64,000 nucleotides of DNA. Source: Blattamonas nauphoetae. Taxonomy: Eukaryota > Preaxostyla > Oxymonadida. The notes under the pieces are model-generated. The model was not told the DNA's origin, made no database searches, and was given only the letters and a program-made list of their open reading frames with translations. The translations under genes were made by a program, and so were the position numbers. Each line of letters starts with the position of its first letter. Within the stretch, counting starts at the first letter, position 1. Shown here piece by piece: positions 18,799-29,454 of the stretch. The stretch is from NCBI GenBank assembly GCA_033064195.1, contig JARBJD010000183.1, positions 85,387-149,386 of the forward strand, read 5' to 3'.

Positions 18799-19251
18799 AG
18801 CAGAAGGAACGAGTTAAGAACAGGAAAAAAAATAACGCCTTTCAATCATCCCACAAGATACTCACTCGCCCAGATCCTTCTTTTTCACCCACACCCCACA
18901 ATTCTCTTTTGTTTCTCGTGAGGAAACATTGTTTTCACCACCCTTTCAGCATTTCTCCAACTCGCTTATCCCCAAACACACGTAATTTCGTTTCACAACA
19001 TCGAAAAACATTTGAACCTATTTTTTTGAAAGATCTGAGAAAGCACAATGGAGACGATCAAGCAATCCTGTCGACAATTCGGGTTTTTTTTGAAGCGACC
19101 ACTAAGAATGCTTTCTCTAGAAAAGGTGCATTTCAAAACAAACTTTCAGGATTTGAAAACAGGGTTGCACACAGAGGGTGCCTTGTGATACCTTCATAAG
19201 AGTTGAACATGGATCCGACCATTGATTTGCGACTTCGTCATCCACAGAAGA
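18799..19251. other. Intergenic, two ARM-family genes in tandem
   Basis: Roughly 450 bp, A/T-rich, with no supported gene. A short frame starting ATG 19209 (MDPTIDLRLRHPQK) overlaps the next gene in another frame and stops after 34 codons; it is probably not expressed. Confidence 0.4.
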
Positions 19252-20328
19252 ATGACAAATCCTATGCCTTCATCGAATGTCTTATCTGCATGTTCTCCCT
19301 CTGGTATCTTTCATAACTGTCTTTCATTTCAATTTGACTCTGTAGACTTCATGAATTGGGATGAAAAGTACATTAAGTCAAGTACTGATCAATCAACAGT
19401 CTTCCTCTCTCTTGTAACCATAATCCAGAATGATCATTCGTTTTCTGATGCTTTGCAGGAGAAAGCAGACATCTTTTTTCGGCATCTCAGAACTTTCAGC
19501 CGCAATGAATGCGAGTCATTCGTCCTTGCCTTGGCGCCTTCGTCACCTCACGAAGCTTTCCAAACATTCGTGACTACAATCACCATACTCCTTTCTACAG
19601 ACAATACAACCATCGTTGAGACAACACTGTACACGATCAACCATTTGGTCCCGATGTGTTCTCGTAATATTCAATTCGGCCTCCTCAACGCTGATCTGGT
19701 CCCTCAGCTCATCTTGTCTCTACAACCACTCACTCGATCATTCAAATATCCTCAAAACATCCACTCAGATCTTCTTTCCATCATCGGTCGGTTGCTCTGG
19801 CTTCCCACACCATCGAACGGTGCATATGCTGAAATTGATGACCCTACTGAGCAGCAGGCAGTTCATGAGACAATTTTGAAACATGTTCTGCTTCCGTCAA
19901 AGGATTATATTCGCCAAATTTGTTCTGCTCGCGATTTGTTCGTCGATCGCGTTTTTTTGCCGGACTTCATGACATGTGTTGCTCAAATCATCCTAATCTG
20001 TCCGTTTTATCAACCAACAATGGATTATGTTCTGGATCTGCCTCTCATTTTCACAATGATTACTTCCAACGATTTCTACGACAATGAGGAGTCGCGCGGA
20101 TGTTTTCTAGGTGAACTAGCCGATGCACAAGAAGAATGGGACAAACATGACAAGGAACTTCGCCGGATAGGGACGATAATGAATCGATTACTGCGAATGG
20201 AAGGGTCTGAAGATCAGATCGAACAAATGCTTCAGTCAGTCAGAAATCAGCCAAGGGAAGGATATATTGTTAGCTATTCGACCAGATTGAACAACTTGTA
20301 TGGAATGAACATTCCCCCACGAGGATAA
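19252..20328 (+). CDS. ARM/HEAT-like repeat protein, spliced (two exons)
   Basis: Member of a family repeated across this window. Exon 1 is 19252-19303 (MTNPMPSSNVLSACSPS plus one base), the intron 19304-19345 (42 nt, GTATCT to TGTAG), exon 2 19346-20328; joined it gives 344 residues in a single frame. The intron contains no stop, so it would be easy to miss, but the two other family members with the same intron differ from it only inside the intron. Family landmarks: FMNWD just after the intron, LALAPSSPHEA, LNADLVPQLILSLQPL, AVHETILKHVLLPSKDYI, and the closing LLRMEGSEDQIEQML. All-helical pattern suggests alpha-solenoid protein-protein binding in the cytoplasm; no signal peptide. Function unknown. 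Confidence 0.75.
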   Translation: MTNPMPSSNVLSACSPSGIFHNCLSFQFDSVDFMNWDEKYIKSSTDQSTVFLSLVTIIQNDHSFSDALQEKADIFFRHLRTFSRNECESFVLALAPSSPHEAFQTFVTTITILLSTDNTTIVETTLYTINHLVPMCSRNIQFGLLNADLVPQLILSLQPLTRSFKYPQNIHSDLLSIIGRLLWLPTPSNGAYAEIDDPTEQQAVHETILKHVLLPSKDYIRQICSARDLFVDRVFLPDFMTCVAQIILICPFYQPTMDYVLDLPLIFTMITSNDFYDNEESRGCFLGELADAQEEWDKHDKELRRIGTIMNRLLRMEGSEDQIEQMLQSVRNQPREGYIVSYSTRLNNLYGMNIPPRG

Positions 20329-21758
20329 AGACATACAAGAGCCAGCCACAACAATTCTCCGCTCAAACCATTCCCTCACATATTCAGACGTCTCTGATGT
20401 CTTTTCGACACTATTTCTTTGTTTTCACACATATTTCTCACTCATTTCATCGTCAACCGTCATTCTCACAACTATTCGACAGGACATCTCCTATTCGATC
20501 TTTTGCCATTGACACACAACTTCTTTGTCTTGATTGGATTCATAATCATCATCTCTTCACAGCATGTCACTCATGAAAGGACTGGAGCACTGCTCAAATC
20601 CATCATATTGCTCAATCCACTGCGATGGCTTTTCGGAGAGAATTCACAGGAACCAACATCACTAGTCAACTCAATTGTCCTAATATTCGGCTGCCTACGT
20701 AGCCAGGTGTTATTTTGCGTCTGCTTAGCTAATTTCACATGTTCTCCATTTCATCCAGATGATTCTGGGCCAAGAAAATACCATTTTGCCTTTGATCAAC
20801 ATCGTTTGTTTCCTGAAATGATTACATGAAAAGTCATATGTGTTTTTGTCACACGTGACTTCATTCATTCTGTTATTTCTCTTTCTGCGTATCTAACATC
20901 TTAATTTGTCTTCTTCCATCACAATCATTTATCTCTCTGAGAGTCCCTCTCAAAATCTCCCTAGCATTTCCTCTTGCCTTTTTCTTCGTCACTTGTCTCT
21001 TTTTCATCCTTCTGTTCTCCTGCTTTTATTATCTCTTCCGTTCGCTATCACCATTTTCACAACAATGTCTTACCGCTTGTACAGTCTCGATCGAGATTCG
21101 TCAACCCTTTCCTCAGATGCCTCGTTGTCCATAGCACGTCTTATTGTCGCTAAGATTCCCGAAACCACACTCTCTTTTCGCCGTGAAATGAAGAGTCCAA
21201 AAGAAGGGATAGACACGGCAGGCTCTTGCGGAGAGCAGCCCGAAAATGAATGCATCTTCTACTTTAGTCCTGCAAGATTCTTCCACACTGCTTTTCTCTG
21301 TTTGTCGAAATCAGAAGTGTTTTCTGTTGGACAATCGTGAAGTGTTGAAGAACTGGTTAAAGTCATTCGGTGTGAAAGGTCTGGTTATCGCTGCCCAGAA
21401 AATCGGGAAGAAAGGTCTCAGAGGCTTTGCATTCCTTGGGCGAAGGCTGTTGAGATTGGTTGTTCGTGACCTTAAAGGAGCCAAATGGTGAGGACAAAGA
21501 CACAATTCACGGATGAAACATGAACAATCTGATCTCGGGCAACAATATAAAGGAAGTTGCGACTTGCGATTTGCGTAGTTGAGCCAGATCATTCTCTCAT
21601 CGAATAATCGGCCAATGATGACTTGCAGGACAGAGCTCTGCCGTATTTCGGACGGCAGCTTTAACTTGCTTCAATATCAGTTCACGTTGGCAGAGTGACG
21701 GGCCACAATTGTCCAAATGAGAGACATCCGACAGGATGCTTCCATTGGTCGAAATTCA
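20329..21758. other. Intergenic with short uncertain plus-strand frames
   Basis: About 1.4 kb without a supported gene. Frames at 20419-20829 and 20906-21340 are Ser/Leu/Phe-rich and look like chance. A stretch at 21064-21230 (MSYRLYSLDRDSSTL and on) and another at 21330-21491 (VLKNWLKSFGVKGLV, basic) look slightly more protein-like and could be exons of a small gene, but no splice model convinced me. Confidence 0.35.
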
Positions 21759-22681
21759 TCAGCCTCCCATCGCAAAAACCAAAGCTTGCGAGATTTCTCC
21801 GATCAAACTTCCGTAGAAATCATCAGTGTCAACAAAACTCGTCGTAGAGATGGCATCTTCAATTCCTTCCTCACGAAGTTTCAGAATCCCCATATATCCT
21901 TCCCAGCGGAAAGAAAATTGGGGGTGTCCCAAAGGGAGAAGAAACGGCGGATTTCGTGGAGGATAGCCCAGATTGACTGTTCATGGGTGTAGATCGAGAT
22001 CACGCTTGTGACTGAGAGGGTAAGGTGATCAATATTCATCAGGATAGATGGTCGAGAATAGTGTGGATACATCAGCAGAAGATATCCAGCTAATCGCATC
22101 ATCCAGAAGCGTGTATCGTCGTCCGATAAATTGAGTCGATTGTTGAACACATCAGACATATAAGGGCCACTGGGCACCAGAACAGCCTTGAAAATCAGCC
22201 CAAAAGCCAGTTCAATGTCAACCTCAGCGGGGATACCATCTCGTCGGAGGGCGCCAGTGGTGATAACAAAGCTCTCCACAAATCGAAGCATGAGTTTGTG
22301 AAGGGAATTGGAGGCGAAGGTATCAAGTATTGGTCGGACAAAGAGGAGGAGCCGGCTAAAGAAACCGTTCTCCAGGACAGCTAGTTTGAGAGGAAGTGGA
22401 ACGAAAGAGAATGTCTCGTTCAGGAGTTCGAAGACGAGCCGGGTAATTCTGGGTATATTGGGCTGCAAGAGGGCAAATATTGAATCAAGAAAACCATCTG
22501 GACTGTGAGTGGGAGTTGTAATCAGATCAAGGAGAACTTGAACAGGCGAGAAACAATCTGGCAATCCAGGCTGGATAGATTGGAGTATATAACATGCATA
22601 ATCCAGAAAAGCATCGGTCATGATGAATTCATCTCTTAGAAATTGGATTAGGGATTGGTAATACTTGGACGCTTCAGACAT
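21759..22681 (-). pseudogene. ARM/HEAT-like family member with a C-terminal frameshift
   Basis: The main frame (22681 to 21881, 266 residues) follows the family: helical N-terminus, LVPSGPYMSDVFNNR matching LLPSKDYIRQICSAR of relatives, and ILHEIRRFFSLWD. It then stops, while the expected family ending resumes in another frame as ILKLREEGIEDAIST and continues to a stop at about 21759. A single-base length change near 21885-21890 would account for this. Either the gene has recently broken, or the assembly has an indel. N-terminal start at ATG 22681. No conserved 5' intron was recognised here. Confidence 0.6.
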
Positions 22682-22958
22682 TGTGAGTTTGTTCTTGAAA
22701 GTGATTGTAGCGAATGTGGGAGGCGACGCAAACGGTCAATAACGGTGAGACATGGCATGGGGCAAGATTATATCAGGGAAACTCATCTTTGAGGAGTCTG
22801 TGCTTCGACTGAGCGTCTTTTCAATGATCGAACCACAATTCACCCATGTTGAATTCTGTGATCACTGTCGTGAGACGAGTATTCTCAATGAAATGATGTG
22901 AACAATGAATTTAATTGGTTCGTGTGCGACGAAAATAAAAGCGACTGAGTGGACTGCA

Positions 22959-23417
22959 TCAGTCAGAGTCATCCGAATCGGAATCATCATCCCAATCGAG
23001 TAGAGTGTTCAAATTCGCTCCATGGAATTGCATCATTTCCTTGGCATGTGTCCTGCATAAGGGAACAAAGCCAGGACGGGTCTTTGTGAAGAAGATGACG
23101 GCCAGAACATCCTGCCAGCCTTCCTCCAGAAAGTGTCGATTTTTACGTCGAAGGATCTTCTTTTTTGCTCTTTCATCGCCAGAATGACGTGGTCGACGGA
23201 GGAAGAGATCGATGATGAGCTCGAAAGTGATGAAAGGGCTGCCATCCAACAATCCACCGACGATCCAAGAGTAGAATCCGATCCTGCTGAGACACTGAGC
23301 AATCTCTCGCTGCTCACACAATCTGCCAAGTGTGAAGAACACAGCCCCACGTTGCATACTTCCTTCATAAATTACCCTGAGCTTTTGCGCAATTTTGTCA
23401 TTTTTCAGCACACACAC
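22959..23417 (-). CDS. Hypothetical helical protein with acidic tail, probably the 3' part of a longer gene
   Basis: A 152-residue frame with hydrophobic helices (FYSWIVGGLLDGSPF, then FELIIDLFLRR), a basic patch KKKILRRKNRHF, and an acidic end LLDWDDDSDSDDSD. The composition is protein-like and better than overlapping frames. It may be related to the solenoid proteins around it, but I do not see the family landmarks. The first codons look weak as an N-terminus, so an upstream exon is likely. Function unknown. Confidence 0.4.
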   Translation of the reverse strand: MCVLKNDKIAQKLRVIYEGSMQRGAVFFTLGRLCEQREIAQCLSRIGFYSWIVGGLLDGSPFITFELIIDLFLRRPRHSGDERAKKKILRRKNRHFLEEGWQDVLAVIFFTKTRPGFVPLCRTHAKEMMQFHGANLNTLLDWDDDSDSDDSD

Positions 23418-24228
23418 TGTTCAGAAACGGAACACGTCACATATGTCTCTATTTCGATACTAGATGGATTAACTTGTTGAAATCAGATCAAACTGTTAAG
23501 TAGAACCTCATCTAATGTGTGAATCTAAGTCTGGATTGATCAACCCATATTACGTTCCAATTCAACCGGAAGGATAAACCTGGTCAACCGTCGTGATTGT
23601 ACAATGGAAAAATGACAGAAGAATGCAACATGAAATCTATATTGGAGACGAGATGGTCCTGTGAAAATAATAGTGGCTCTAAATGAAATGGATATCCTTA
23701 AAGTGAATGTTCTCGTCTCTCACACATTCTGTTCAACTTTCAGTACTTGACTATCTTCTCTGACTACATTGTGGAGTGGTTTGTGCAGTCGAGGCCAGTT
23801 GCTCTTGCGTATCATTCGGGAAGGACGATGAGAACTTGGTTGTTGGGGTAGAGGAGGATCGAGCGAGAGGAGAGGGTATTCATTTTGAAAAGCGAATGCG
23901 GCTTGTTCAGTTCCTTCTCGCCTTCTTTCTCAGCTTCCACTCGAACACTGAATCATTGGTGCGCAATTCCTGTTCTATCAGGAGTTGCCACTGTCTTCCG
24001 ATCCGCTGAGGGATTCTTCCCATAGAGTTGTTGCCTGCAATCAGCGAAACGGAAGGCGAACGACGAGCCACAGCTCAGTTGCGGACGAGGAGATGAACAG
24101 CCCCAACGGTGATAGGAAGGCGAACCTGCACAGCGCTATGATGTCGGCCTGCTGCGGTGCACGGATTGGTAGGATCGACGCGACTGATTGATTTGCATTC
24201 AATTTCTGCCGTTTTGCCATTGCGATTG
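23418..24228. other. Intergenic, no supported gene
   Basis: About 800 bp. The plus-strand frame at 23776-24009 is Cys/Ser-rich without a recognisable domain, and the minus-strand frame ending at 24041 mostly overlaps the beta-helix remnant. I see no reliable signal. Confidence 0.35.
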
Positions 24229-25223
24229 TCATCTCCAGTGGCTGGAAACGAAAAGCGTCTGTCTTGAGAAATACCATTGAAGAACGAAATTGTTTAGATC
24301 CTCTATTTGTTTCTGTTTTGACATGGAAGCGTCTATTGCCCTTTTGTTGTCTTTGAAGCTGAATCTGCAGTGGGAACGGATGTGAACCGGCACAACATCT
24401 GGACACGCAAAATGAAGGTCTGAACCTTTGCATGCTGCTCCTCCTGTGAATGTCAGCGCTTGCAGTTGGTAGTTGGTCATATCTCCTTCGATGTTAAGAA
24501 GAACCGCAGATTGGAAGAGATCGTCAGGATTTTGGAGAGTGATCGAGGTGAACACGCAAGTGTCGATTAAGATCTGAAGATTCCCTTGCAGTGAGACGTT
24601 TATGACAAGATTGTGTGTGCAGGTTGATGGAAGTGACGAGAAATCACATTTGGTGACTTTGAGTGTGCCCTCTGAATAACGGTGAACCTGGACTTGATCA
24701 CGTTGACTGAATGAGTAAAATTGCATCCTGCGAGAGTCAGCGACCCCTTTCCGTTCAGATTGAAGATTGTTAACTGAAGTCCGGCCTCTCCGCCTTTGAG
24801 TGAGAACGCGATTAATATCATGGCCAATTGACCAGATGTCACCGAGAAAGATGTTCTTCGATTGGCTGGCTTTGACAGTTTGATTATGGTGTTTGTCATT
24901 CCACTGCCTGTGATAACAAGCTTGCGGGATGTGACGTCAAACCCTTCTTCTGTTTGGGATACATCAAAAGTCCCTTCTTCAACAGCAATTTTAGCATCTT
25001 TGTTTGAGTTACTGGACATGTAGGTCAACGTGTGGCATTTGGGGTTGTTTGAGCACAGAGGGCTGTCCAATCCATTGACTGTGATGACAAGATTGTCAAG
25101 GGTGTGGTTGGCGCTCTGTCCTGAGATAACACGAGTAGAGGAGAGGTTCACCACCACGGCTCCATTCCCATATGGACAGTTTGGCTTCAGGGACAGCAAA
25201 AGACAGAGTAAAAGAATCGACAT
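24229..25223 (-). pseudogene. Secreted beta-helix-type protein gene with a frame break
   Basis: I start at ATG 25223 because MSILLLCLLLSLKPNC is a good signal peptide. The protein then shows the Ser/Thr/Asn-rich short-strand pattern of right-handed beta-helix surface proteins common in this window (LTLAGCNFTHSVNVI, VTKCDFSSLPSTC, LIDTCVFTSITL). The first frame ends at 24600, but the beta-helix pattern continues from about 24700 in a second frame that ends at 24229. A one-base length change at about 24690-24705 would explain this. Much smaller than the other beta-helix genes; the C-terminus lacks an obvious membrane anchor. Confidence 0.55.
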
Positions 25224-25319
25224 CACGAGGAAAAGGAAAAGAGAGGAAGATATGAGGGAATCAGAAGGAGAGAGAGGATGATAATTCAAGAAGATAAATG
25301 AGATGAAAGTAAAGGGAGG

Positions 25320-25930
25320 AACATACCGTTTGTGCTCTTCGGCATTACATTGTCCGATCAGGACAGCCCGTTTGAACGGAGTCATTTCTAAAGGTACCTA
25401 TTGCTCAATAAGTCTTCAAAAGGGGAAAAACAATAAAGATTGAGGCAAACAAAGAGAGAAACACACGACGTGCGTGAGTATACAATCCACTGTCCGATCA
25501 GGACAACAGGTTAGATCAGAGTCTTTTACTCCGTATCGACTGGTAATTAGGTCTTAAAAATAGAGAAGAAACAATAAATGGAGATGTAAACAGAGAGGGA
25601 AGCATACGGTGTGCGCTCTTCAGCATGACCCTGCCCGATCGTGACGGCCAGAATGATCATTCACTTTGCTTTTCAATCTATCAATAATTAAGTCCTAACT
25701 TCGAAAAAACAATAAAGAGGGAGAGAAAAAGAGAGGGCGACGTACGGTGAGATCATTTCAGCATTTGATTTACCGATCGTGTCTGGCAGACTGATCCAAC
25801 TCATTCCAGATTCCATCCATCTTTAATGATGTTCTAAATCAGTGGACAGTCCATAAAAGAGAGGTAAACGAGAGGGGACATACCATTCCGACACAACAAT
25901 GTTCCCCGTTACGGTCACAATCTATGAGTG
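25320..25930. repeat. Five-unit tandem array, period about 139 bp, with exon-like cores
   Basis: On the minus strand five related cores start near 25367, 25507, 25650, 25790 and 25925, spaced 137-141 bp. Each core encodes in frame a similar short peptide, e.g. AVLIGQCNAEEHK, LAVTIGQGHAEER, LPDTIGKSNAEMI, VLIGQWIVYS, and four of the five end at a GTAYG splice-donor-like motif followed by a pyrimidine-rich stretch. Acceptor AGs are not conserved at all units. It lies directly upstream of the small beta-helix gene. Could be tandemly duplicated micro-exons, or a satellite containing a fossil exon. Confidence 0.6.
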
Positions 25931-26486
25931 AGAGATGAGATATAGAGCAAAAAAGGAGAAGAAGGATGAGAGAGAGAAGAGAAAACACCCTAGCTTTTGA
26001 TTAATCTTTCAGAAGTCATTGTGTTGGATGTTGTGTTTGTGGTGGTTTGTGCATGTTGTTCGATCTTGTGCACTTTGGGCCCATCATTTCTGAAATTCAG
26101 CACAGAGTCTGGAGGATGATCTAATCCATGAATAACTAGGCTCAATCGAGTGAAACAAATCTCAAATTCACAAATCAGAAGATATCACATGAAAACAATG
26201 TCCAACAGTTTGTTAACCTTGTCTCTTTTCACGACGATGGAGGGAATTGATGATAGGAACGGATCCGATGAATAGTTGGGGATGAAGAGATAAACTGACA
26301 AAATGACATTCTATATATCGAAATAGAGGAAATTTTCAGTTAAAGATCACGGGGAAAAGTCTCTAAAGTTTCAATAATCGGAGTAACTTTGTTGGACCCT
26401 TTTTTTTGGAATCAAGAAAGTGTGAATGTTGTGCTGACGCACTTTTTGTCCAGCACACACTGTTCAGGGTGTGTTTGCACATTTGC
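25931..26486. other. Intergenic, nothing recognised
   Basis: About 550 bp of purine-rich and A/T-rich sequence with no supported gene or repeat beyond the adjoining 139-bp array. Confidence 0.4.
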
Positions 26487-27989
26487 TCAGGGTAATTCAT
26501 AAAGGAGTGTTTCGTGGTGGAGGTTGTAGGTGGTGATCATGTTGATGGATGGAGAAAGAAGGCGTTCGAGCTGCGAGCGAGTCAGTCGAGTGGCACAGTG
26601 GGGCATTTGAGGGACGATGTCAATGGCAAATTTGAGGAGTTGCGACGAGGCAGTGTGGAATGAGACACTGTTCTCGTCGATGGTTGGCAACACAACACCA
26701 ACTGTCGAAAGATCCACATCGTCCCACTCGTCGAATGTTGGTTGAAGTGTTTTGGGCTTCGGGGTGAGGAGAGTGTTGATTGGATGGAGATCGAAACAGT
26801 CGAGGGGGAGAGAGATGAGAATGTTGAGGGCGTGGAAGTATTGTTCTGTCGTTCGCCCAGCTTTTCGGAACAATTCGGGAAGATACACAGATTTTAGTTG
26901 GTTCGAGTGGAACGCGCAGATCCGAAGGATCGTGTCGTCGTCGATGGGATAGTCGCTTTCGAGCAGAGCAACAATTTTGTCAACCACATTCATGATCTCT
27001 TCGTCAGTGATACGACAGACAAGTTCAGATGTGAGGATGAAGGGCGGGGATGACGACGAGAGGGCAGCCTCATCCATTTCTTTCCTCATTTCATCATGAA
27101 ATGGTTTTGAAACGCTGTTTTCGAGATTTGATCCAAAGAAATCGGTGAAAAAGTGAAGGATGACGTTGGCATTGAAATTCGATATCAAGGCGAACGGATG
27201 GAGTGAGAGATGGACGAAATAATCTTTCGTATGTTGGTGGAAAGAGTGATAGAGTTCGTCAAGTTCACTTCCAATTTGATCATGCTCGTCCCATTCTGCA
27301 GATTGACAAATCTTGTCGAGATAATCCTTCATCACACGGACGAGCTGTGTGTGGAGAGGGATGAACTCATGTGTGAATGGCAACTTCGAAGGATTGACCG
27401 CTTCGAACAATTTTGCGAACCAACCACACTTCAAGTCCATCAAGAGAGCCGCAGAATCGATTAGTTTTACGATCGAATGGAAGCGTGTGAGAATGGCCGC
27501 GGCATAGTGTGGCCGAGTGAGGATGAGAGCGCTAATGAACGAGGTGGGAAGTTCCAACGTTGTTTTGACTTGACCGTTCACTTCGATTGAGAATGTTCCG
27601 TCTCGCTGGATGACCGCTTTCACACCAATTGGATGATTGGACATGAATAGCAGTAACGCTTCGACACATAAATCGGACAAGTGTCTCCCCTTGCTCAGAC
27701 GAATTAGAATACTTGCAAATACCTCCGTCCAGCCGAGTTCGTCCGTCCTTGTCTGTCCATAGAAGAGAAGTCGGTGCAGTGCCACCCTTGTTGGGACTAT
27801 ATCCAACAACAAGGCCAGTTCATCCTTCATGTTCTCTCTTAGCTCACCAACAACTGGCTCAAGATCTTTATGATATGATTGAAACTGAAAATGATTGATA
27901 TTTCTGGCATAGATTGTCATCGTCGAGAAGAGCGAGATCCCAGAGGGACAATCAGGAGGACAAGCTGGAGAGGCGATGATATACTGCAA
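26487..27989 (-). CDS. Large alpha-solenoid-like protein, probably the 3' part of a longer gene
   Basis: A 500-residue frame. Homogeneous helical pattern from about residue 40 on (LEPVVGELRENMKDELALLL to the end) suggests HEAT/ARM-type repeats; a segment LMDLKCGWFAKLFEAVNPSKLPF has the GLxxxLFxxLxPxxLP pattern typical of such solenoids. The first 35 residues (Cys/Pro-rich) look non-coding, and an acceptor-like TTTTCAG lies just before FQSYHKDL at about 27886. The frame ending at 28017 immediately upstream may be the preceding exon, but no phase-consistent donor was obvious. No enzyme motif. Function unknown, likely scaffolding. Confidence 0.55.
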   Translation of the reverse strand: MQYIIASPACPPDCPSGISLFSTMTIYARNINHFQFQSYHKDLEPVVGELRENMKDELALLLDIVPTRVALHRLLFYGQTRTDELGWTEVFASILIRLSKGRHLSDLCVEALLLFMSNHPIGVKAVIQRDGTFSIEVNGQVKTTLELPTSFISALILTRPHYAAAILTRFHSIVKLIDSAALLMDLKCGWFAKLFEAVNPSKLPFTHEFIPLHTQLVRVMKDYLDKICQSAEWDEHDQIGSELDELYHSFHQHTKDYFVHLSLHPFALISNFNANVILHFFTDFFGSNLENSVSKPFHDEMRKEMDEAALSSSSPPFILTSELVCRITDEEIMNVVDKIVALLESDYPIDDDTILRICAFHSNQLKSVYLPELFRKAGRTTEQYFHALNILISLPLDCFDLHPINTLLTPKPKTLQPTFDEWDDVDLSTVGVVLPTIDENSVSFHTASSQLLKFAIDIVPQMPHCATRLTRSQLERLLSPSINMITTYNLHHETLLYELP

Positions 27990-28016
27990 AATTTGCAGAA
28001 TGGTTTGAAAACGAGA

Positions 28017-28739
28017 TCAACGGTTTTCGATCGGGTTTTTTCGTGTTCGAAGACGAATGGTAGCCATCGCAAGAGTGAAGACCATTGACGAGTTCGCGAT
28101 GCCAACGTCGAAGAAGGATAGAGCGGCTGCTCTGAGCTTGTTAGATGGATGCGAAACCAGTTTGATGAGAGCAGACATCAGCGTAGATTGGCATTTTCTT
28201 TCCTCACGGAATAAGGATTTGAGGAGCTTGTTGTCGGGATATTCGCGATGTTCGATGTGCATGGTTGTGTAATCCAGGAAATGCACGGCATGAAAAACGT
28301 CATTCGGTGTCAATGACACCCCAGAGTTGACTTGTTCGAAAAGCGAGATACACCCTTGCCGCAGATCATCGGTCGTGATTGAATCTTGCAAGACCAATCG
28401 CCAATCTGACGTGGCGGATGTGTGAAGACTGATCTCATCACCATCCAGATGCTTGGTTTCCAACACTTGTTCGACATTGATTCGCTTTCTTTTCAGTTCG
28501 TATTGCAGAATCTGTTTTGACATACGAAGATAGTGCCGATCATTGGCAGGATTTGTGAGTACATCAGTCGTGGATAGTATAGAATGTGAATCAAGCGAGT
28601 ATTCGTTGTCGTCATCGATAGTGTTTTGATTTGTGAAATGAACGATATATTTGTCGGATTTCGAAAATGGAACACGTTGAGTCCGAGTATTTGATTGTGT
28701 TTCACTGCGCTTTCTCCCCAATTTATGCTTGGGAGGCAT
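28017..28739 (-). CDS. Helical-repeat protein with basic N-terminus, possible 5' exon of the next gene
   Basis: A 240-residue frame beginning MPPKHKLGRKRSETQ. A polar, disordered N-terminus (about 1-85) is followed by a helical region including LMSALIKLVSHPSNKLRAAALSFFDVGI, a clear ARM/HEAT-type repeat. Family logic would continue with a GLLPxLF helix, which is what the downstream frame supplies, so this and 26487-27989 may form one spliced or frame-broken gene of more than 700 residues. The final 15 residues before the stop look like read-through into an intron. Confidence 0.5.
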   Translation of the reverse strand: MPPKHKLGRKRSETQSNTRTQRVPFSKSDKYIVHFTNQNTIDDDNEYSLDSHSILSTTDVLTNPANDRHYLRMSKQILQYELKRKRINVEQVLETKHLDGDEISLHTSATSDWRLVLQDSITTDDLRQGCISLFEQVNSGVSLTPNDVFHAVHFLDYTTMHIEHREYPDNKLLKSLFREERKCQSTLMSALIKLVSHPSNKLRAAALSFFDVGIANSSMVFTLAMATIRLRTRKNPIENR

Positions 28740-28996
28740 TTTGGAAGGATCTGCCCAAAGAAGCCATCTTGTCCGATTGAATCACGCTCATTCACACTAT
28801 CACTTGTGTATCGCCATGGAATCTATCAAAAACCGATAGACGAGATGGTTGACAGCATGGTGATGACATGATAATCACGAAAAGGTGATAACAAAGGAAG
28901 AAGCTGTCGCAACCGAAAGACACATACATAATGTTCCCTTTGATGATCAATAGTTGATTCTACTTCATAAATCCCACACCGACATTGTTTGTGTGA

Positions 28997-29389
28997 AGAT
29001 CTCGACTCCACCTCCCTCCATATCACTATCTCCTCCAACTCCAAAATAACTCCACGAACGAATGGTGTGTGCGTCTGCTGTTTGTGGATGGAATGGCAGG
29101 CATGTCCACGTTTGTCGGAACCGAGTCGATTGTTGTGCAGGCCGCCAAGCCGAAGCGGACGCTTCTAATTGTTGGGATTGTGGGAAGTGTGTGTGGAGTG
29201 CTGGTGGTGGGTGGGGTTGTGGCGGGTGTTGTGGTGTGTGCGGTGTGTCGGCGCAGGAGGGACGAGAGAGCGCAGAAGAAGTGGCTGGCGTTGCTGCATC
29301 GGCTGAGTCAGGGCGAGAAGCAGAAGCTCCTTCCGAACAGCACTCCCCTCTCGTTTCAGAGTGCTCAGGTGGCCACAGTGTCACTTTAG
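28997..29389 (+). CDS. Short fragment with one transmembrane helix, possible last exon of a surface protein
   Basis: The frame is open from 28997 and contains a single strong membrane segment (about LLIVGIVGSVCGVLVVGG and on) followed by CRRRRDERAQKK, i.e. a stop-transfer sequence and a cytoplasmic tail of some 45 residues. There is no upstream signal peptide or ectodomain on this strand, so it is either the 3' exon of a spliced membrane protein or the remnant of one. Resembles the anchor region of type I surface proteins in this genome only in layout. Confidence 0.45.
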   Translation, partial: RSRLHLPPYHYLLQLQNNSTNEWCVRLLFVDGMAGMSTFVGTESIVVQAAKPKRTLLIVGIVGSVCGVLVVGGVVAGVVVCAVCRRRRDERAQKKWLALLHRLSQGEKQKLLPNSTPLSFQSAQVATVSL

Positions 29390-29454
29390 TTGGAGGAATT
29401 GGGGAGTAATTGAGATATTGACAGCTGAAGTGTTGTGGAGTTCGCAGGAATGAT

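Noticed and set aside
20419-20829. 136-codon plus-strand frame between ARM-family genes
   Set aside because: No domain, low-complexity hydrophobic start and no counterpart elsewhere in the window.
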